A stretch of DNA of 64,000 nt from Pseudomonas azotoformans. GTDB lineage: Bacteria; Pseudomonadota; Gammaproteobacteria; Pseudomonadales; Pseudomonadaceae. The notes beneath the pieces were generated by a model. The model was not told the DNA's origin. It searched no databases and saw only the letters and a list, made by a program, of their open reading frames with translations. Both the position numbers and the translations under genes were made by a program. Where the stretch lies: positions 2,914,001-2,978,000 of the forward strand of contig NZ_LT629702.1 of the NCBI RefSeq assembly GCF_900103345.1, written 5' to 3'. The number at the start of each line of letters is the position of its first letter. Position 1 is the stretch's first letter. This document shows positions 52,905-62,558 of this stretch, piece by piece.

Positions 52905-54258
52905 ACCAGGCAAAGTTGGCCATGCCCTGCAAGGCCGGGGTGAAGGTGATCGCGACGCCCACCAGCGTCGCAGGCACCAACGCCTTGACCGCTGTCCAGT
53001 TCACCCCGCCGTCGAAGTAATAGCGCCCGTTCGGGCTGTCATCGAACAGGGCGTCCACGTCGATCTGCTGTTTTTTGATCAGGTAGAAATCCACCAGCAG
53101 GATCCCGAACAACGGGCCGATAAACGCCGCGAGGATATCCAGGGTGTAGTGGATCATCAGCGGGTTATTGAACAGGTTCCACGGGGTGATGAAGATCGAG
53201 GCCACGGCAGCGATCATCCCGCCGGCGCGCCAGCTGATCTTGCTCGGCGCGACGTTGGCGAAGTCAAACGCCGGCGAGACGAAGTTGGCGACGATGTTGA
53301 TACCGATGGTCGCGGTGACGAAGGCAAAGGCACCGAGCAATACGGCCATGCTGTTGTCGATGCGCGACACGGTGGCGATCGGGTCATGCAGCATTTCGCC
53401 AAACACCGGCAAGGTGCCCGAGACAATCACCACGGTCACCAGGGAAAACGCCAGGAAATTCACCGGTAGCCCCCAGAAGTTGCCGCGTCGCACGTCCTGC
53501 ATGCTGCGGCAGTAACGGCTGAAATCGCCGAAATTCAAGGTAGGGCCGGAGAAGTACGACACCACCAGCGCCGTCGCCACAATCACCTGGCCAAATGCCT
53601 GCCAGCCCGACAGGGATTTTTCCGCCAGGGTAAAGCTGATGTTCGACCAGCCGGCCTTCCACACGATCCAACCCGCCAGTACAAACATGACCGCGTATAC
53701 CACCGGCCCTGCCCAATCGATAAAACGGCGGATGGACTCCATGCCCGCCCAGAACACCGCCGCCTGCAACACCCACAGGCTGAGGAAACCAAACCAGCCA
53801 AGGTAGGACAGGCCTGCAAAATGCGGTTCTGCATACACCGCCATCTGTGGGAAGAAGCGCAGCACCACGATGATCAAGGCACTCGACGCCAGGTACGTCT
53901 GAATCCCGTACCAGGCCACGGCGATGAGACCACGAATCACCGCCGGAATATTCGCGCCGAACACCCCAAACGCCAGGCGGCAGATCACCGGATAAGGCAC
54001 CGCAGCCTGCTGGCTCGGCTTGGCCACCAGGTTGGCGATCAACTGCACGATGCAAATGCCCGCGAGCAACGCGATCAACACCTGCCAACTGGCCAGGCCC
54101 AGGGCGAACAGGCTGGCGGCGAACACATAGCCGCCGACGCTGTGCACGTCGCTCATCCAGAATGCGAAGATGTTGTACCAGGTCCACTTCTGCGGCAGCG
54201 GGCCCAAGTCCTGGTTATATAGGCGCGGGCTGTAGCCTTTGGGCAATTGTTCGGTCAT
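52816..54258 (-). CDS. NCS1-family cytosine/purine permease
   Basis: 480 residues. The N-terminal YSPRLYNQDLGPLPQKWTWYNIFAFWMSDVHSVGGYVFAASLF is the NCS1 signature region (uracil/hydantoin/allantoin type); VVSYFSGPTLNFGDFSRYCRS in the middle matches the conserved loop. About 12 helices. Start at ATG 54258 with AGGAG at 7 bases; the longer frame to 54357 lacks support. It runs convergent to the MFS gene with overlapping 3' ends. The substrate is probably a nucleobase or hydantoin. Confidence 0.88.
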   Translation of the reverse strand: MTEQLPKGYSPRLYNQDLGPLPQKWTWYNIFAFWMSDVHSVGGYVFAASLFALGLASWQVLIALLAGICIVQLIANLVAKPSQQAAVPYPVICRLAFGVFGANIPAVIRGLIAVAWYGIQTYLASSALIIVVLRFFPQMAVYAEPHFAGLSYLGWFGFLSLWVLQAAVFWAGMESIRRFIDWAGPVVYAVMFVLAGWIVWKAGWSNISFTLAEKSLSGWQAFGQVIVATALVVSYFSGPTLNFGDFSRYCRSMQDVRRGNFWGLPVNFLAFSLVTVVIVSGTLPVFGEMLHDPIATVSRIDNSMAVLLGAFAFVTATIGINIVANFVSPAFDFANVAPSKISWRAGGMIAAVASIFITPWNLFNNPLMIHYTLDILAAFIGPLFGILLVDFYLIKKQQIDVDALFDDSPNGRYYFDGGVNWTAVKALVPATLVGVAITFTPALQGMANFAWFTGCFLGGLFFLVLARREQVRVPAPLVAG

Positions 54259-54456
54259 CGCTGGGCTCCTCGAAATACCGGCCTGCGCTTCCGTCGCGGG
54301 GTGCATACGGGAGGCGGCATGGTTTGTATACGAGAGAGTCAGCAGAATGCGTGCCAATTGAACGCAATCCCGCTGGCACGGCGTTCCAAAGAGATTGATA
54401 AGCGCCTATAGGGCGGCACTACGCTCAGCAACGGTGCACATACATCCTGTACACAA

Positions 54457-54855
54457 TCAGCGGCGCACTCGTTGTGCACACAGGTAACCCACTGTGCAGC
54501 ATGCGGCGGTCAGGAACGTCCCCCAAGCCATGTCCATGATCGCCAATTGCGCGGACCAGCCTTGCAGCGTGGCCCAGTTACTCAGGTCATAGGTGCCGTA
54601 GGCGACCAGGCCAAGCAAGGCGCCCAGGCGCGCGGCGCGTTGCCAGCTTGCACTTGGCAAGACCACGAACACGACGCAACCGAGCACATAAAGGAGATAA
54701 AACAGCGTTGCAGGCAAGAGGCGTGGTTGATCCAGCATCAGTGGACCCAGCAGGGACTTATAGGTGGGCCCCATGATGACGCCGAGCCAGAGGCCGTCCA
54801 GAATCAGGAAGGCGAGCAACGTGCCAAGGTAGGCGAACAGCGTTTTCTTATTCAT
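54457..54855 (-). CDS. DUF2177 family membrane protein
   Basis: 132 residues from ATG 54855 (MNKKTLFAYLG, AGAGG upstream). Four hydrophobic segments, with LILDGLWLGVIMGPTYKSLLG near the start and GLVAYGTYDLSNWATLQGWS in the third loop, which is the DUF2177 signature. Function unknown. Transcribed in the same direction as, and 52 bases after, the CvfB-like gene. Confidence 0.87.
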   Translation of the reverse strand: MNKKTLFAYLGTLLAFLILDGLWLGVIMGPTYKSLLGPLMLDQPRLLPATLFYLLYVLGCVVFVVLPSASWQRAARLGALLGLVAYGTYDLSNWATLQGWSAQLAIMDMAWGTFLTAACCTVGYLCAQRVRR

Positions 54856-54907
54856 TGAGGCGACCTCTGTAGACGCCAATGGGCGCCTACAGAAGAGCAA
54901 AACGCAC

Positions 54908-55744
54908 TCAGCTTAGTTCAATACGATCCGCATGAATCACAATCTGGCCCTGCTTATACAGCGCACCGATGGCCTTCTTGAAGTTGCCCTTGCTCACGCC
55001 GAACAAGTTGCTGATCACCGCAGGGTCGCTCTTGTCACTGACCGGCAAGGTGCCGTTGTTTTCACGCAACTTGGCGAGGATCTTCGAGTTCAGGCTGGAG
55101 GCCGCTTCCTGGCCGACCGGTTGCAGGCTCAGGCTGATGTTGCCGTCGGCGCGGATCTCTTTGATAAAGCCCTTTTCTTCCTTACCCGGGCGCAGGAACT
55201 TGAACACTTCGTTCTTGTGGATCAGGCCCCAGTGCTTGTTGTTGATGATCGCCTTGAAGCCCATGTCCGTGGCTTCGGCCACCAGCAGGTCGACTTCCTG
55301 GCCCACCTGGTAGTTGGCCGGTGTCTTGTCCAGGTAGCGATCCAGGCGCGCGGTGGCGGTGATGCGCTTGGTGTGCTTGTCGAGATAGACATGCACCACG
55401 CAGTATTCACCGGCGGTCAACTGGCGCTTTTCTTCCGAATACGGCAGCAGCAGATCCTTGGGCAAACCCCAGTCGAGGAACACGCCAATACTGTTGACTT
55501 CCACCACTTTCAAACTGGCGAATTCGCCGACTTGAACTTTGGGTTTTTCAGTGGTGGCGATAAGTTTGTCATCGCTGTCCAGATAAATGAAAACATTAAG
55601 CCAGTCTTCATCTTCACTGGGAATATCTTTGGGAATATACCGATTGGGCAGGAGGATTTCGCCATCTTGCGCACCGTCCAGGTACAAACCAAAGTTAGTG
55701 TGTTTAACCACTTGCAAGCTGTTGTAGCGCCCGACTAAAGCCAT
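54908..55744 (-). CDS. CvfB-like S1 RNA-binding protein
   Basis: 278 residues from ATG 55744 (GAGGG about 8 bases upstream). Tandem S1-type domains: LVGRYNSLQVVKHTNFGLYLDG, VGEFASLKVVEVNSIGVFLDWGLPKDLLLP, and VGQEVDLLVAEATDMGFKAIINNKHWGLIHKNEVF; the C-terminal winged-helix segment has SDPAVISNLFGVSKGNFKKAIGALYKQG. This is the CvfB/YitL architecture, a nucleic-acid-binding virulence-factor regulator in Staphylococcus. Its role in pseudomonads is unknown. Confidence 0.9.
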   Translation of the reverse strand: MALVGRYNSLQVVKHTNFGLYLDGAQDGEILLPNRYIPKDIPSEDEDWLNVFIYLDSDDKLIATTEKPKVQVGEFASLKVVEVNSIGVFLDWGLPKDLLLPYSEEKRQLTAGEYCVVHVYLDKHTKRITATARLDRYLDKTPANYQVGQEVDLLVAEATDMGFKAIINNKHWGLIHKNEVFKFLRPGKEEKGFIKEIRADGNISLSLQPVGQEAASSLNSKILAKLRENNGTLPVSDKSDPAVISNLFGVSKGNFKKAIGALYKQGQIVIHADRIELS

Positions 55745-56067
55745 GTCCAATACCCTCATTACGTGGGCGGCATTCTACCCGAGTTGCGCTCGCCACGCGC
55801 GCGCGCCTGAAAAATCGCGGGCTGGCGTGGCCTTCCAATGGCAGTGCCCCGCTCGTCCGATCGATCGGCTGAATTTTCCATGGTTGGCAAGCGCCACCCG
55901 CCCCCATGGTTTCGAGTTAAAACAGTAAGTTAGGGGCTTATTGATAAGATGAACTTCGGCGATTTCCGGCCGCCGCACTTATTCTCAGGGGATATTTACC
56001 AAGCAATTGTCAAGTATTTCCTGTACGATGCCTGGCCAAGTTAATTTTCTACAGGTTAGTGGCCGCC
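55745..56067. other. Divergent intergenic region, CvfB-like / 59-residue gene
   Basis: 323 bases. The half next to the CvfB-like gene is GC-rich and contains short Cys/Arg-rich frames without ribosome-binding sites. The other half is AT-rich (TTGATAAG, GGGATATTT, TTGTCAAGTATTT) and probably holds the rightward promoter. No further gene is seen. Confidence 0.45.
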
Positions 56068-56247
56068 ATGCGCGTAAAAGCATCCAACAGCAAAGCAAAG
56101 CCAGCTCCCGCCGTTGAAACCAGCGAGTCGATCAACAGCCAGATTGCGGCGTTCCTCAAGTCCGGCGGCGAAATCCAGCAAATTGCCAAGGGCGTAAGCG
56201 GCCAGACTTTCGGCCCGTCCAAGCAGATCAGCCTGGGTAAAAAGTAA
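56068..56247 (+). CDS. 59-residue basic hypothetical protein
   Basis: A Lys/Ala/Ser-rich N-terminus (MRVKASNSKAKPAPAV) is followed by a helix ESINSQIAAFLKSGGEIQQIAKGVSG and a short basic tail ending GKK. The ATG at 56068 is preferred on protein pattern; a GTG at 56059 is the alternative, and an AGG is 12 bases before the ATG. The segment SGGEIQQI-KG resembles small Pseudomonas proteins thought to associate with nucleic acids or transcription, but no family could be assigned. It has an AT-rich upstream region and a hairpin downstream (56269-56298). Confidence 0.65.
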   Translation: MRVKASNSKAKPAPAVETSESINSQIAAFLKSGGEIQQIAKGVSGQTFGPSKQISLGKK

Positions 56248-56268
56248 TACCGCGCAACCCCCCTGGTC

Positions 56269-56298
56269 CCTAAGCGTCTTGACTCTCAAGGCGCTAGG
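56269..56298. other. Strong hairpin without T-tract
   Basis: CCTA-a-GCGTCTTGA pairs with TCAAGGCGC-TAGG around a CTC loop (13 pairs, one G-T, one bulge). It is downstream of the 59-residue gene. Without a run of T it may be an RNA-stability element or a poor terminator. Confidence 0.5.
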
Positions 56299-56443
56299 AC
56301 TAGAGCCCGAAATACCCCTTCTATACCTCTAATCGACGAACGGGCCTCAGCGCCTGGCATTCGCCGGTATGCTTGCACACGTCTAGCACGGGCATCTGCC
56401 CGATTTTCTCCGTCACTGCTCCTCGCTTTTCATGGAGTGAAGC

Positions 56444-57166
56444 ATGTTCAAACCCTGCATCTTCCTGGTCTTTGCCCTGGTTGCCAGCCCTCTCGCCGAA
56501 GCGCAGATCTTCCAGCGCGAATTGGGCGACTTCGACCTGAAATTGGGCACCACGCCCAGCCGCAGCATGGCCCAGGGCCTGGTCAAACCCACCTCCCCCG
56601 GCAGCGACTCGTTCCATGGCGGGCTGGACCTGAGCCACGACAGTGGCCTGTATTTCGGTCAGTTCTCACCGAACATGGGCTTGTCTTCGTCCAGCAACCT
56701 CGAAGTCGATTCGTACATGGGTTTCAAACATCCCTTCGACCAGACCCTGGGCTACGAAGTGGGCCTGATCCACTACAGCTACCCCAAGCTCAGCCCCCTC
56801 GACAGCCAGGAGTTCTACGGCGGTCTGAACCTGTTGGGCAACCGCTTCGGCGCATCCTTCAGCAACGACCCGGACCGCCAGGACAGCACCCTGTTCGCCG
56901 ACCTTGGTGGCACACAACCGTTTGGTATTGGCGTCAGCATGAAATACACCACTCATCAGTTGGGCACCCCGGTGTCGGTGGAAGGCGGTTCCATCCGCAG
57001 CTTCAGCGACTGGTCGGTGCAATTCTCCCGGGAATGGATGGGGGTTGACCTGAACCTGATCTACAGCGACTCCAGCCTCAGCGGCGGGGATTGCTCGGCC
57101 TATTCCGGACACAATTCGCAATGCGATGGTCTGTTGACGCTAAAGGCCGCACGGTCGTTCTATTGA
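56444..57166 (+). CDS. TorF-family putative porin
   Basis: 240 residues. Signal peptide (MFKPCIFLVFALVASPLAEA) and a beta-strand-rich body with DSGLYFGQFSPNMG, VDSYMGFKHPFDQTLGYEVGLIHYSYP and a C-terminal LLTLKAARSFY ending in an aromatic residue, as for outer-membrane barrels. The pattern fits the TIGR02001/TorF group. Two Cys (GGDCSAYSGHNSQCDG) near the end could form a disulfide. Solute unknown. Confidence 0.8.
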   Translation: MFKPCIFLVFALVASPLAEAQIFQRELGDFDLKLGTTPSRSMAQGLVKPTSPGSDSFHGGLDLSHDSGLYFGQFSPNMGLSSSSNLEVDSYMGFKHPFDQTLGYEVGLIHYSYPKLSPLDSQEFYGGLNLLGNRFGASFSNDPDRQDSTLFADLGGTQPFGIGVSMKYTTHQLGTPVSVEGGSIRSFSDWSVQFSREWMGVDLNLIYSDSSLSGGDCSAYSGHNSQCDGLLTLKAARSFY

Positions 57167-57231
57167 TGGGCTGAACTGTCGCACCCTGCGCGGGTTCACA
57201 TGTGATAACCCACTTCGCGAAGGACCCGCCC

Positions 57232-58098
57232 ATGCTGCGTCGGCTCAAACTACTGGTGCTATTGCTGACCCTGAGCCTCGTGCTCGCCGGCTGCAATCGC
57301 GTGGGCCTGGCCTACCGCAATCTGGACGTGATCATACCCTGGACCCTCAACGACTACCTGGACATGAACGCCGGGCAGAAGAGCTGGTTCAACGACACCC
57401 TCAAGCAGCACCTGGCCTGGCACTGCACCACGCAATTGCCGGGTTACCTGGATTGGCTGGACCGCCTGCAGCGGATGGCCGACGACAACCAGGTCACCGA
57501 CGCCGCCTTGCAGGCCCGTACCGTCGAGGCCAAGCAGGCCATCGACGAAATCGCCCGCGAGATCACCCCGTCCGCCATCCAACTGCTGCAGGGCCTGGAT
57601 GATCAGCAGGTCAAGGACATGAACGACGCGCTGGCCAAGGACCTGCGCAAACGCCAGGACGACTACCTCAAGCCGCCCCTGGCTCAGCAGATCAAGGAAC
57701 GCGCCGAGCGCATGAGCAAGCGCCTGGACGCCTGGATCGGCCCGCTCAGCGTCAGCCAGCAGAACCGCGTGACCGCGTGGTCCATCGCCCTGGGCGAGCA
57801 GAACCAGGAATGGATCGGCAATCGCGTCCGCTGGCAGGCGCAATTTATCGACGCCGTGCAACAACGCCGCAGTGCCGATTTCCCGCAGAAGGTCCAGCAG
57901 TTGCTGGTGGACCGTGAAAGCCTGTGGACCCCGGAGTACAGAGCAGCTTATGCCCAGACAGAAGCGGCGGCGCGCAGCCTGATTGTCGATGTGATGGCCG
58001 AAAGTACGCTGCAACAACGGCAGAAACTCACCCAGAAAATCGACAAGGTGCGCAGCGACTTCCAGGCACTCAAATGCTTGAAGAGCGCGCAGTCCTAA
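57232..58098 (+). CDS. DUF6279 family lipoprotein
   Basis: 288 residues from ATG 57232, which has GAAGGA upstream. Lipobox LAGC at ~18-21, then NRVGLAYRNLDVIIPWTLNDYLDMNAGQKSWF, the DUF6279 signature, and a mainly helical body with many Gln and charged residues. It is anchored in the envelope facing the periplasm; function unknown. It ends convergent with copD, with a 4-base overlap. Confidence 0.86.
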   Translation: MLRRLKLLVLLLTLSLVLAGCNRVGLAYRNLDVIIPWTLNDYLDMNAGQKSWFNDTLKQHLAWHCTTQLPGYLDWLDRLQRMADDNQVTDAALQARTVEAKQAIDEIAREITPSAIQLLQGLDDQQVKDMNDALAKDLRKRQDDYLKPPLAQQIKERAERMSKRLDAWIGPLSVSQQNRVTAWSIALGEQNQEWIGNRVRWQAQFIDAVQQRRSADFPQKVQQLLVDRESLWTPEYRAAYAQTEAAARSLIVDVMAESTLQQRQKLTQKIDKVRSDFQALKCLKSAQS

Positions 58099-58949
58099 CC
58101 GGGCGCCAACGTCCCCAGCCAGGCCACCAGCGCCAGGATCAACACCACTGCGGCAGACTCCAGCGCAATGCTGCGGCGCAGTGCTCTGCTTGCCACGGTA
58201 ATGTCGCCCGCCGCCAGGGCGCGTTGCAGCAACGGCGTGAAGTGCGAACGATTGAGCGCCGCCAGCCCCAGCATCAAACCGAACAGGCCCAACTTGAAAC
58301 ACAACAGGACCGCATAGGTGCCACCGTTGATGCCATCGAGGTTCGGCCCGACCACGAACAGATAATTCGCCACGCCCGTGCCAATCAGCACTGCCACGAA
58401 TACCGCGCCCATCCGCCCGAAACCTGCCAGCGCATGCGCCAACCTATGGAGCGCCGGCAAAGACCTGCGTCTCAGCGCTAACCCGAACGCAGCGAGTGCG
58501 CCGACCCATCCCCCCGCCGCCAGCAGGTGCGCACTGTCACTGAGAACATGCCACAGCCCCAGCGCCCCCTCGTGCATCACACCGTGGCCCGCCCACGCCA
58601 GCGTGACCAGCGCAAGCGCGCCGAACAGCGGTGCCAGCCGGGTACTGAGCACAACCAGCATCAAGGCCACCACTCGCAGGCCCCAGGTCCCACCCAGCTC
58701 GGTCTGCCCGAGCATCATCTGCAGGTGCGGCCACAGCGTTTGCCAATCTTCGGCGCCGCTCATGGCCTGGGTCATGGACAGCAACGACGCGACCGAAAGC
58801 AGCACACCCAGGCACGCCATCAGTCGCAACAGCGGCTGCAACTTCCAAAGGCGGCGGTCGCCATAAAGGCCAAACAAACCCAGGCCGAACACCAGCATCA
58901 AGTCCAGATAAAGCGCAAAACGCAGGAGTATCGGAACCACTTCGCTCAT
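58095..58949 (-). CDS. copD: Copper resistance membrane protein CopD
   Basis: 284 residues, about eight hydrophobic segments. MSEVVPILLRFALYLDLMLVFGLGLFGLY, HGVMHEGALGLWHVLSDSAHLLAAGGWVGAL and GTGVANYLFVVGPNLDG are conserved, with His residues suited to copper binding. It acts with CopC in copper transfer across the inner membrane. ATGA overlap with copC. Confidence 0.92.
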   Translation of the reverse strand: MSEVVPILLRFALYLDLMLVFGLGLFGLYGDRRLWKLQPLLRLMACLGVLLSVASLLSMTQAMSGAEDWQTLWPHLQMMLGQTELGGTWGLRVVALMLVVLSTRLAPLFGALALVTLAWAGHGVMHEGALGLWHVLSDSAHLLAAGGWVGALAAFGLALRRRSLPALHRLAHALAGFGRMGAVFVAVLIGTGVANYLFVVGPNLDGINGGTYAVLLCFKLGLFGLMLGLAALNRSHFTPLLQRALAAGDITVASRALRRSIALESAAVVLILALVAWLGTLAPG

Positions 58950-59320
58950 GGCTGGACGCTGAACATCACATTACCCAGGATCGGGTGCGTATCGGACGAC
59001 ACCGCGCGCCAATCCACCCGGTAAGTACCCGCCGTCAGCGCGGACGCCGGCTTGATCAGCATCACCTTGGGATCGGTACTGGCCGCGACACTGGCCTTCA
59101 CCGGCATCGGCGAGTGGGACATGCCGGGCATGTCAGTCATGGTCAGTTTGGCACCGGAAAACTGCGTCAGCAGGTTTTCCGAGAAGCGCAGTTCGATCAC
59201 GGCCGGCGGCGCCCCCTTGGCCCCATCCGATGGTGTGGACGACAGCAGCTTCGGATGAGCCGATACCGCCAGGCTGCTGATCAGTCCGGCGCACAGCACA
59301 GTGGTTTTCAACAATGACAT
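58946..59320 (-). CDS. copC: Periplasmic copper-binding protein CopC
   Basis: 124 residues. The signal peptide ends at SLAVSA, leaving His22 as the mature N-terminus (HPKLLSSTPSDGAKG), the Cu(II)-binding His of CopC. A Met-rich Cu(I) segment MTDMPGMSHSPM and the DTHP motif (His near 111) complete the sites. The start with GGAG upstream is preferred to a 7-residue longer frame. The copB gene ends 54 bases upstream. Confidence 0.93.
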   Translation of the reverse strand: MSLLKTTVLCAGLISSLAVSAHPKLLSSTPSDGAKGAPPAVIELRFSENLLTQFSGAKLTMTDMPGMSHSPMPVKASVAASTDPKVMLIKPASALTAGTYRVDWRAVSSDTHPILGNVMFSVQP

Positions 59321-59374
59321 GCAAGGCTCCAGGCCGCTCATGGCGGCGAGTGAATCATAGAGAGGGGGAAACCA

Positions 59375-60190
59375 TCAGAACCACAGGCGCACACCGACGA
59401 CCCAGCGCCATTGGCTGGTGTCCTCGCCTTCATCCCGGGCGTATTGCGCAGTCTGGCCGTAGCTGCGGTTCCAGCTGACGCCCATGTAGGGCGCAAACTC
59501 ACGGCGCACTTCATAACGCAGCCTCAAACCCAGCTCACTATCCGACAGGCCCGAGCCGATGCCGCGCTGTGGGTCGTTGCGTCCATAGAAGTTGAGTTCA
59601 GCGGTGGGCTGCAGGATCAGCCGGTTGGTCAGCAGGATGTCGTAGTCGCCTTCCAGGCGAGCAGCGGTACGACCCGCCTCACCGACAAACAACGTGGCTT
59701 CGGCTTCGAAGTTGTACAGCGCCATGCCCTGGGCGCCGAACGCCGCCCAGGTCTGGCCGTCGCCTGGCTTGAAGTCCTGGCGCACGCCGCCCACCAGGTC
59801 CCACCACGGGCTGATGGCATGCCCCCACAGGGCCTGGACTTCGGCGCTTTCAGTGCGACCGGCACTGCGCTCGCCTTCGCTGCGTAGCCACAGGCGGTCG
59901 ATATCGCCGCCGACCCAGCCTTTGATATCCCAGTTCAGCGCGCCTGCACCGTCACCGTCCTGCCATTCCAACTGGTTGATCAGCAGCAAAGAATTGATGC
60001 CACTATCGTGAACCCTGTGCCCACCGGGGGCGTTGTACACCGCCGCGCGATCAGCATCGGTCAGCGCAGGAATCGGAGTGCGACTTTCGGTAAGGGCCGG
60101 TGTCGCCGGGCTCATGCCCTGGAACTCGTCGGCCTGCGCCAGCGGAGCGAGCGCCAGCCCGAAGAAGGTCAATAAAACACGATGGCTCAT
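59375..60190 (-). CDS. copB: Copper resistance outer-membrane protein CopB
   Basis: 271 residues from ATG 60190 with AAGGA 7 bases upstream; another ATG at 60208 overlaps the copA stop. Signal peptide ([14 protein letters not shown]), then a beta-barrel: [67 protein letters not shown] and terminal VVGVRLWF. The Met/His repeats found N-terminally in P. syringae CopB are nearly absent, so this is a short form. Confidence 0.92.
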   Translation of the reverse strand: MSHRVLLTFFGLALAPLAQADEFQGMSPATPALTESRTPIPALTDADRAAVYNAPGGHRVHDSGINSLLLINQLEWQDGDGAGALNWDIKGWVGGDIDRLWLRSEGERSAGRTESAEVQALWGHAISPWWDLVGGVRQDFKPGDGQTWAAFGAQGMALYNFEAEATLFVGEAGRTAARLEGDYDILLTNRLILQPTAELNFYGRNDPQRGIGSGLSDSELGLRLRYEVRREFAPYMGVSWNRSYGQTAQYARDEGEDTSQWRWVVGVRLWF

Positions 60191-60200
60191 GTTTGCGTCC

Positions 60201-61898
60201 TTATTCATGCACGCGCACCTCACGGAACATGCCCATTTCCATGTGGTACAGCAGGTGGCAGTGATAGGCCCAGCGCCCCAGCGCATCGGCGGTTACGCGG
60301 TAGCTGCGGCGCGAGCCCGGCGGCATGTCGATGGTGTGCTTGCGCACCTGGAACTGGCCGTTCTCATCCTCCAGATCACTCCACAAGCCATGCAGGTGAA
60401 TGGGATGACTCATCATGGTGTCGTTGACCAGCACCAGCCGGACCCGCTCGCCATACGTGAGCTGCAAGGGTTCGGCATCGGAGAACTTCACGCCATTGAA
60501 CGACCAGGCGAACTTCTCCATGTGCCCGGTGAGGTGCAGTTCAATCGTGCGGCTGGGGTCGCGGCCGTCGGGGTCCTCGAAAGTGCTGCGCAGGTCGGCA
60601 TAGGTGAGCACACGGCGGCCATTGTTGCGCAGGCCGATGCCAGGGTCATCGAGCTTGGGCACCGGGCTCATGGCCTGCATATCCACCAGCGGGTTGTGTT
60701 GCTCGCTGGCCGGATGGGCCTGCATCGACATGGCGCTGTGATCCATGCCCGGCATATCCGCCATGGCGCCGTGATCCATGCCGCCCATGCCCATGTCGTC
60801 CATGGTGATCCAGGGGCGCGGGTCCAGCGCCGGCACCGGTGCGATTGCTCCAGCTTGAAGGGCCAGCGTGCCGCGGGCGTAGCCGCTGCGGTCCATCGAC
60901 TGCGCAAACAGGGTATAGGCGGCTGCAGTAGGTTCGACCAGCACATCGAAGGTCTCCGCCACGGCAATGCGGAACTCATCGACACTCACCGGCTGCAGCG
61001 GCTGGCCATCGGCCGCGATCACCGTCATTTTCAGCCCCGGGATGCGCACATCGAAATAGCTCATCGCCGAGCCGTTGATGAAGCGCAGGCGCAGGGTCTC
61101 GCCCGCACGGAACAGGCCGGTCCAGTTATGCTCGGGCGGCTGGCCGTTGAGCAGGTAGGTGTAGGTCTCGCCGCTGACGTCGGCAAGGTCGGTGGGGTTC
61201 ATCTTCATCTGTGCCCACATCAGACGGTCGGCGGCAGTGGCCGACCAGCCCTGCTTGCCCACATCCCGCACAAAATCGCCCACGGTCGGTTTGTGCAGGT
61301 TGTAGTAGTCGGACTGTTTCTTGAGGGTTTTCATCAGCGCGACCGGGTCTTCATCGGTCCAGTCCGACAGCATCACCACGTAGTCACGTTGGTAGGTGAA
61401 GGGCTCGGGCTCCCTGGGATCGATCACCAGCGGACCATACACGCCTTGCTGTTCCTGGAACCCGGAATGGCTGTGGTACCAGTAGGTACCGTGCTGCTTG
61501 AGCGTGAACTGGTAGACAAACACCCCACCCGGCTCGATGCCCTGGAAACTCAGTCCGGGCACGCCGTCCATGGTCGACGGCAGCAGAATGCCGTGCCAGT
61601 GGATCGACGTCGGCTCGGCCAGGCGGTTCTTCACGCGCACGGTGACCGTGTCGCCTTCGCGCCACCGTAGCAAGGGGCCAGGCAGGCTGCCGTTGATGGT
61701 CAGCGCGGTGCGGTTGCGACCGGTGAGGTTGACCGGCGTCTGATCGATGAACAGATCAAATTCGGTGCCTGCCAGCACGGTGGGCTGGCCGAGGCCGGTG
61801 AGGGCCCAGACCGGGCTGCGCCAAAGCCCGAGCCCGCTCAGCAAACTGCAGGCGGCCAGGCCTTTGACGAAGGTTCGTCGGGTGGTTGTGGGGTGCAT
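60201..61898 (-). CDS. copA: Copper resistance multicopper oxidase CopA
   Basis: 565 residues. Twin-arginine signal [21 protein letters not shown]. Copper ligand motifs in order: [25 protein letters not shown] and [14 protein letters not shown] Met/His-rich insert lies at about 370-400 ([20 protein letters not shown] and a second MDHSAM unit), typical of CopA/PcoA and presumably copper-storing. It heads the copABCD operon in the periplasm. No copRS genes lie in the window. A small inverted repeat is present directly before the start codon (61903-61923). Confidence 0.96.
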   Translation of the reverse strand: MHPTTTRRTFVKGLAACSLLSGLGLWRSPVWALTGLGQPTVLAGTEFDLFIDQTPVNLTGRNRTALTINGSLPGPLLRWREGDTVTVRVKNRLAEPTSIHWHGILLPSTMDGVPGLSFQGIEPGGVFVYQFTLKQHGTYWYHSHSGFQEQQGVYGPLVIDPREPEPFTYQRDYVVMLSDWTDEDPVALMKTLKKQSDYYNLHKPTVGDFVRDVGKQGWSATAADRLMWAQMKMNPTDLADVSGETYTYLLNGQPPEHNWTGLFRAGETLRLRFINGSAMSYFDVRIPGLKMTVIAADGQPLQPVSVDEFRIAVAETFDVLVEPTAAAYTLFAQSMDRSGYARGTLALQAGAIAPVPALDPRPWITMDDMGMGGMDHGAMADMPGMDHSAMSMQAHPASEQHNPLVDMQAMSPVPKLDDPGIGLRNNGRRVLTYADLRSTFEDPDGRDPSRTIELHLTGHMEKFAWSFNGVKFSDAEPLQLTYGERVRLVLVNDTMMSHPIHLHGLWSDLEDENGQFQVRKHTIDMPPGSRRSYRVTADALGRWAYHCHLLYHMEMGMFREVRVHE

Positions 61899-61902
61899 GC
61901 CG

Positions 61903-61923
61903 ATTCAATTCCATGAGTTGAAT
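61903..61923. promoter_or_regulatory. Inverted repeat in front of copA
   Basis: ATTCAA (61903-61908) and TTGAAT (61918-61923), 9-base spacer, within 25 bases of the copA start. Its position over the ribosome-binding region makes it a leader structure or a low-affinity operator. It does not fit the CopR box as I remember it. Confidence 0.35.
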
Positions 61924-62025
61924 GGCAGCAGAGTAGGCAGGGCCGGCTGTCAGCCAGCTTAGCGGCAGATTACCGATCTGACAGTTTCGCCCCGGCTTTG
62001 CGACAGTGCCGGGGCGCGATGGGTA

Positions 62026-62415
62026 TCAGGCGATCTGCGCCTTGGAGGCCACCTCGGCAAAGGTCGCCGGGTCCAGCGCATCTGCCTGCTCGTCCAGCAC
62101 CTGACGCGGGTGATCATTGCCGGGGATCGAACTGTCGATCAGCGCCAGCAACTGTGCGCCGAGCGGGGTCAGGATGAAATTTTCACCGTTGCCACCCTCG
62201 TCTTCAGGACGCGACGCTATGAAACCGCGCTTGAACAACAGCGCCTCATAATCGGCAGCAGTCTTTTTCAGCACGTCCAGATTGCCGGTGGACTCACCCG
62301 CCGTGGCCTTCTCGGCCGCTTCCTGCTCGGCGTATTTGCGCGGGGCGAAGCTGCCCTCGCCGTTCTGCACTTCGTGCAGCAGACGTTCGATCAGATCCCA
62401 GTTGTAAGTCGTCAT
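62026..62415 (-). CDS. DUF2513-like winged-helix protein
   Basis: 129 residues. MTTYNWDLIERLLHEVQNGE at the N-terminus, then DYEALLFKRGFIASR and FILTPLGAQLLALIDS in the order of DUF2513 winged-helix proteins, with an acidic Gly/Ala linker near 35-45. The C-terminal tail after SSIPGNDHPRQ is helical and acidic. It may be a DNA-binding regulator, but the wing sequence is short. Monocistronic: the helicase behind it ends at its own terminator. Confidence 0.7.
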   Translation of the reverse strand: MTTYNWDLIERLLHEVQNGEGSFAPRKYAEQEAAEKATAGESTGNLDVLKKTAADYEALLFKRGFIASRPEDEGGNGENFILTPLGAQLLALIDSSIPGNDHPRQVLDEQADALDPATFAEVASKAQIA

Positions 62416-62513
62416 CCTGATTCCTCCTGCAGGCGGGTGGAAAATAGCCTGTCAAACGGTGGACAGGCACCATTACGCACCGTTCCGTCCACCTGACGAA
62501 GAACCTGAGGGCA

Positions 62514-62544
62514 TAAAAAAACCGGACAATCGTCCGGTTTTTTC
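62514..62544. terminator. Bidirectional terminator
   Basis: ACCGGAC/GTCCGGT stem, AATC loop, flanked by A-run and T-run; serves the helicase on the minus strand. Confidence 0.92.
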
Positions 62545-62558
62545 ACATCACCCAAGCC

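Noticed and set aside
60033..61670. Open frame of 545 residues opposite copA
   Set aside because: Antisense artefact rich in His and Arg; copA motifs are intact on the other strand.
61987..62017. Terminator-like GC-rich hairpin (GCCCCGGC/GCCGGGGC) after the DUF2513-like gene
   Set aside because: The stem is good but no T-run follows on the minus strand, so it is not listed as a terminator.
58095..62025. copRS two-component regulator with the cop operon
   Set aside because: No sensor kinase or response regulator gene lies beside copABCD; the flanking genes are a DUF6279 lipoprotein and a DUF2513-like protein.
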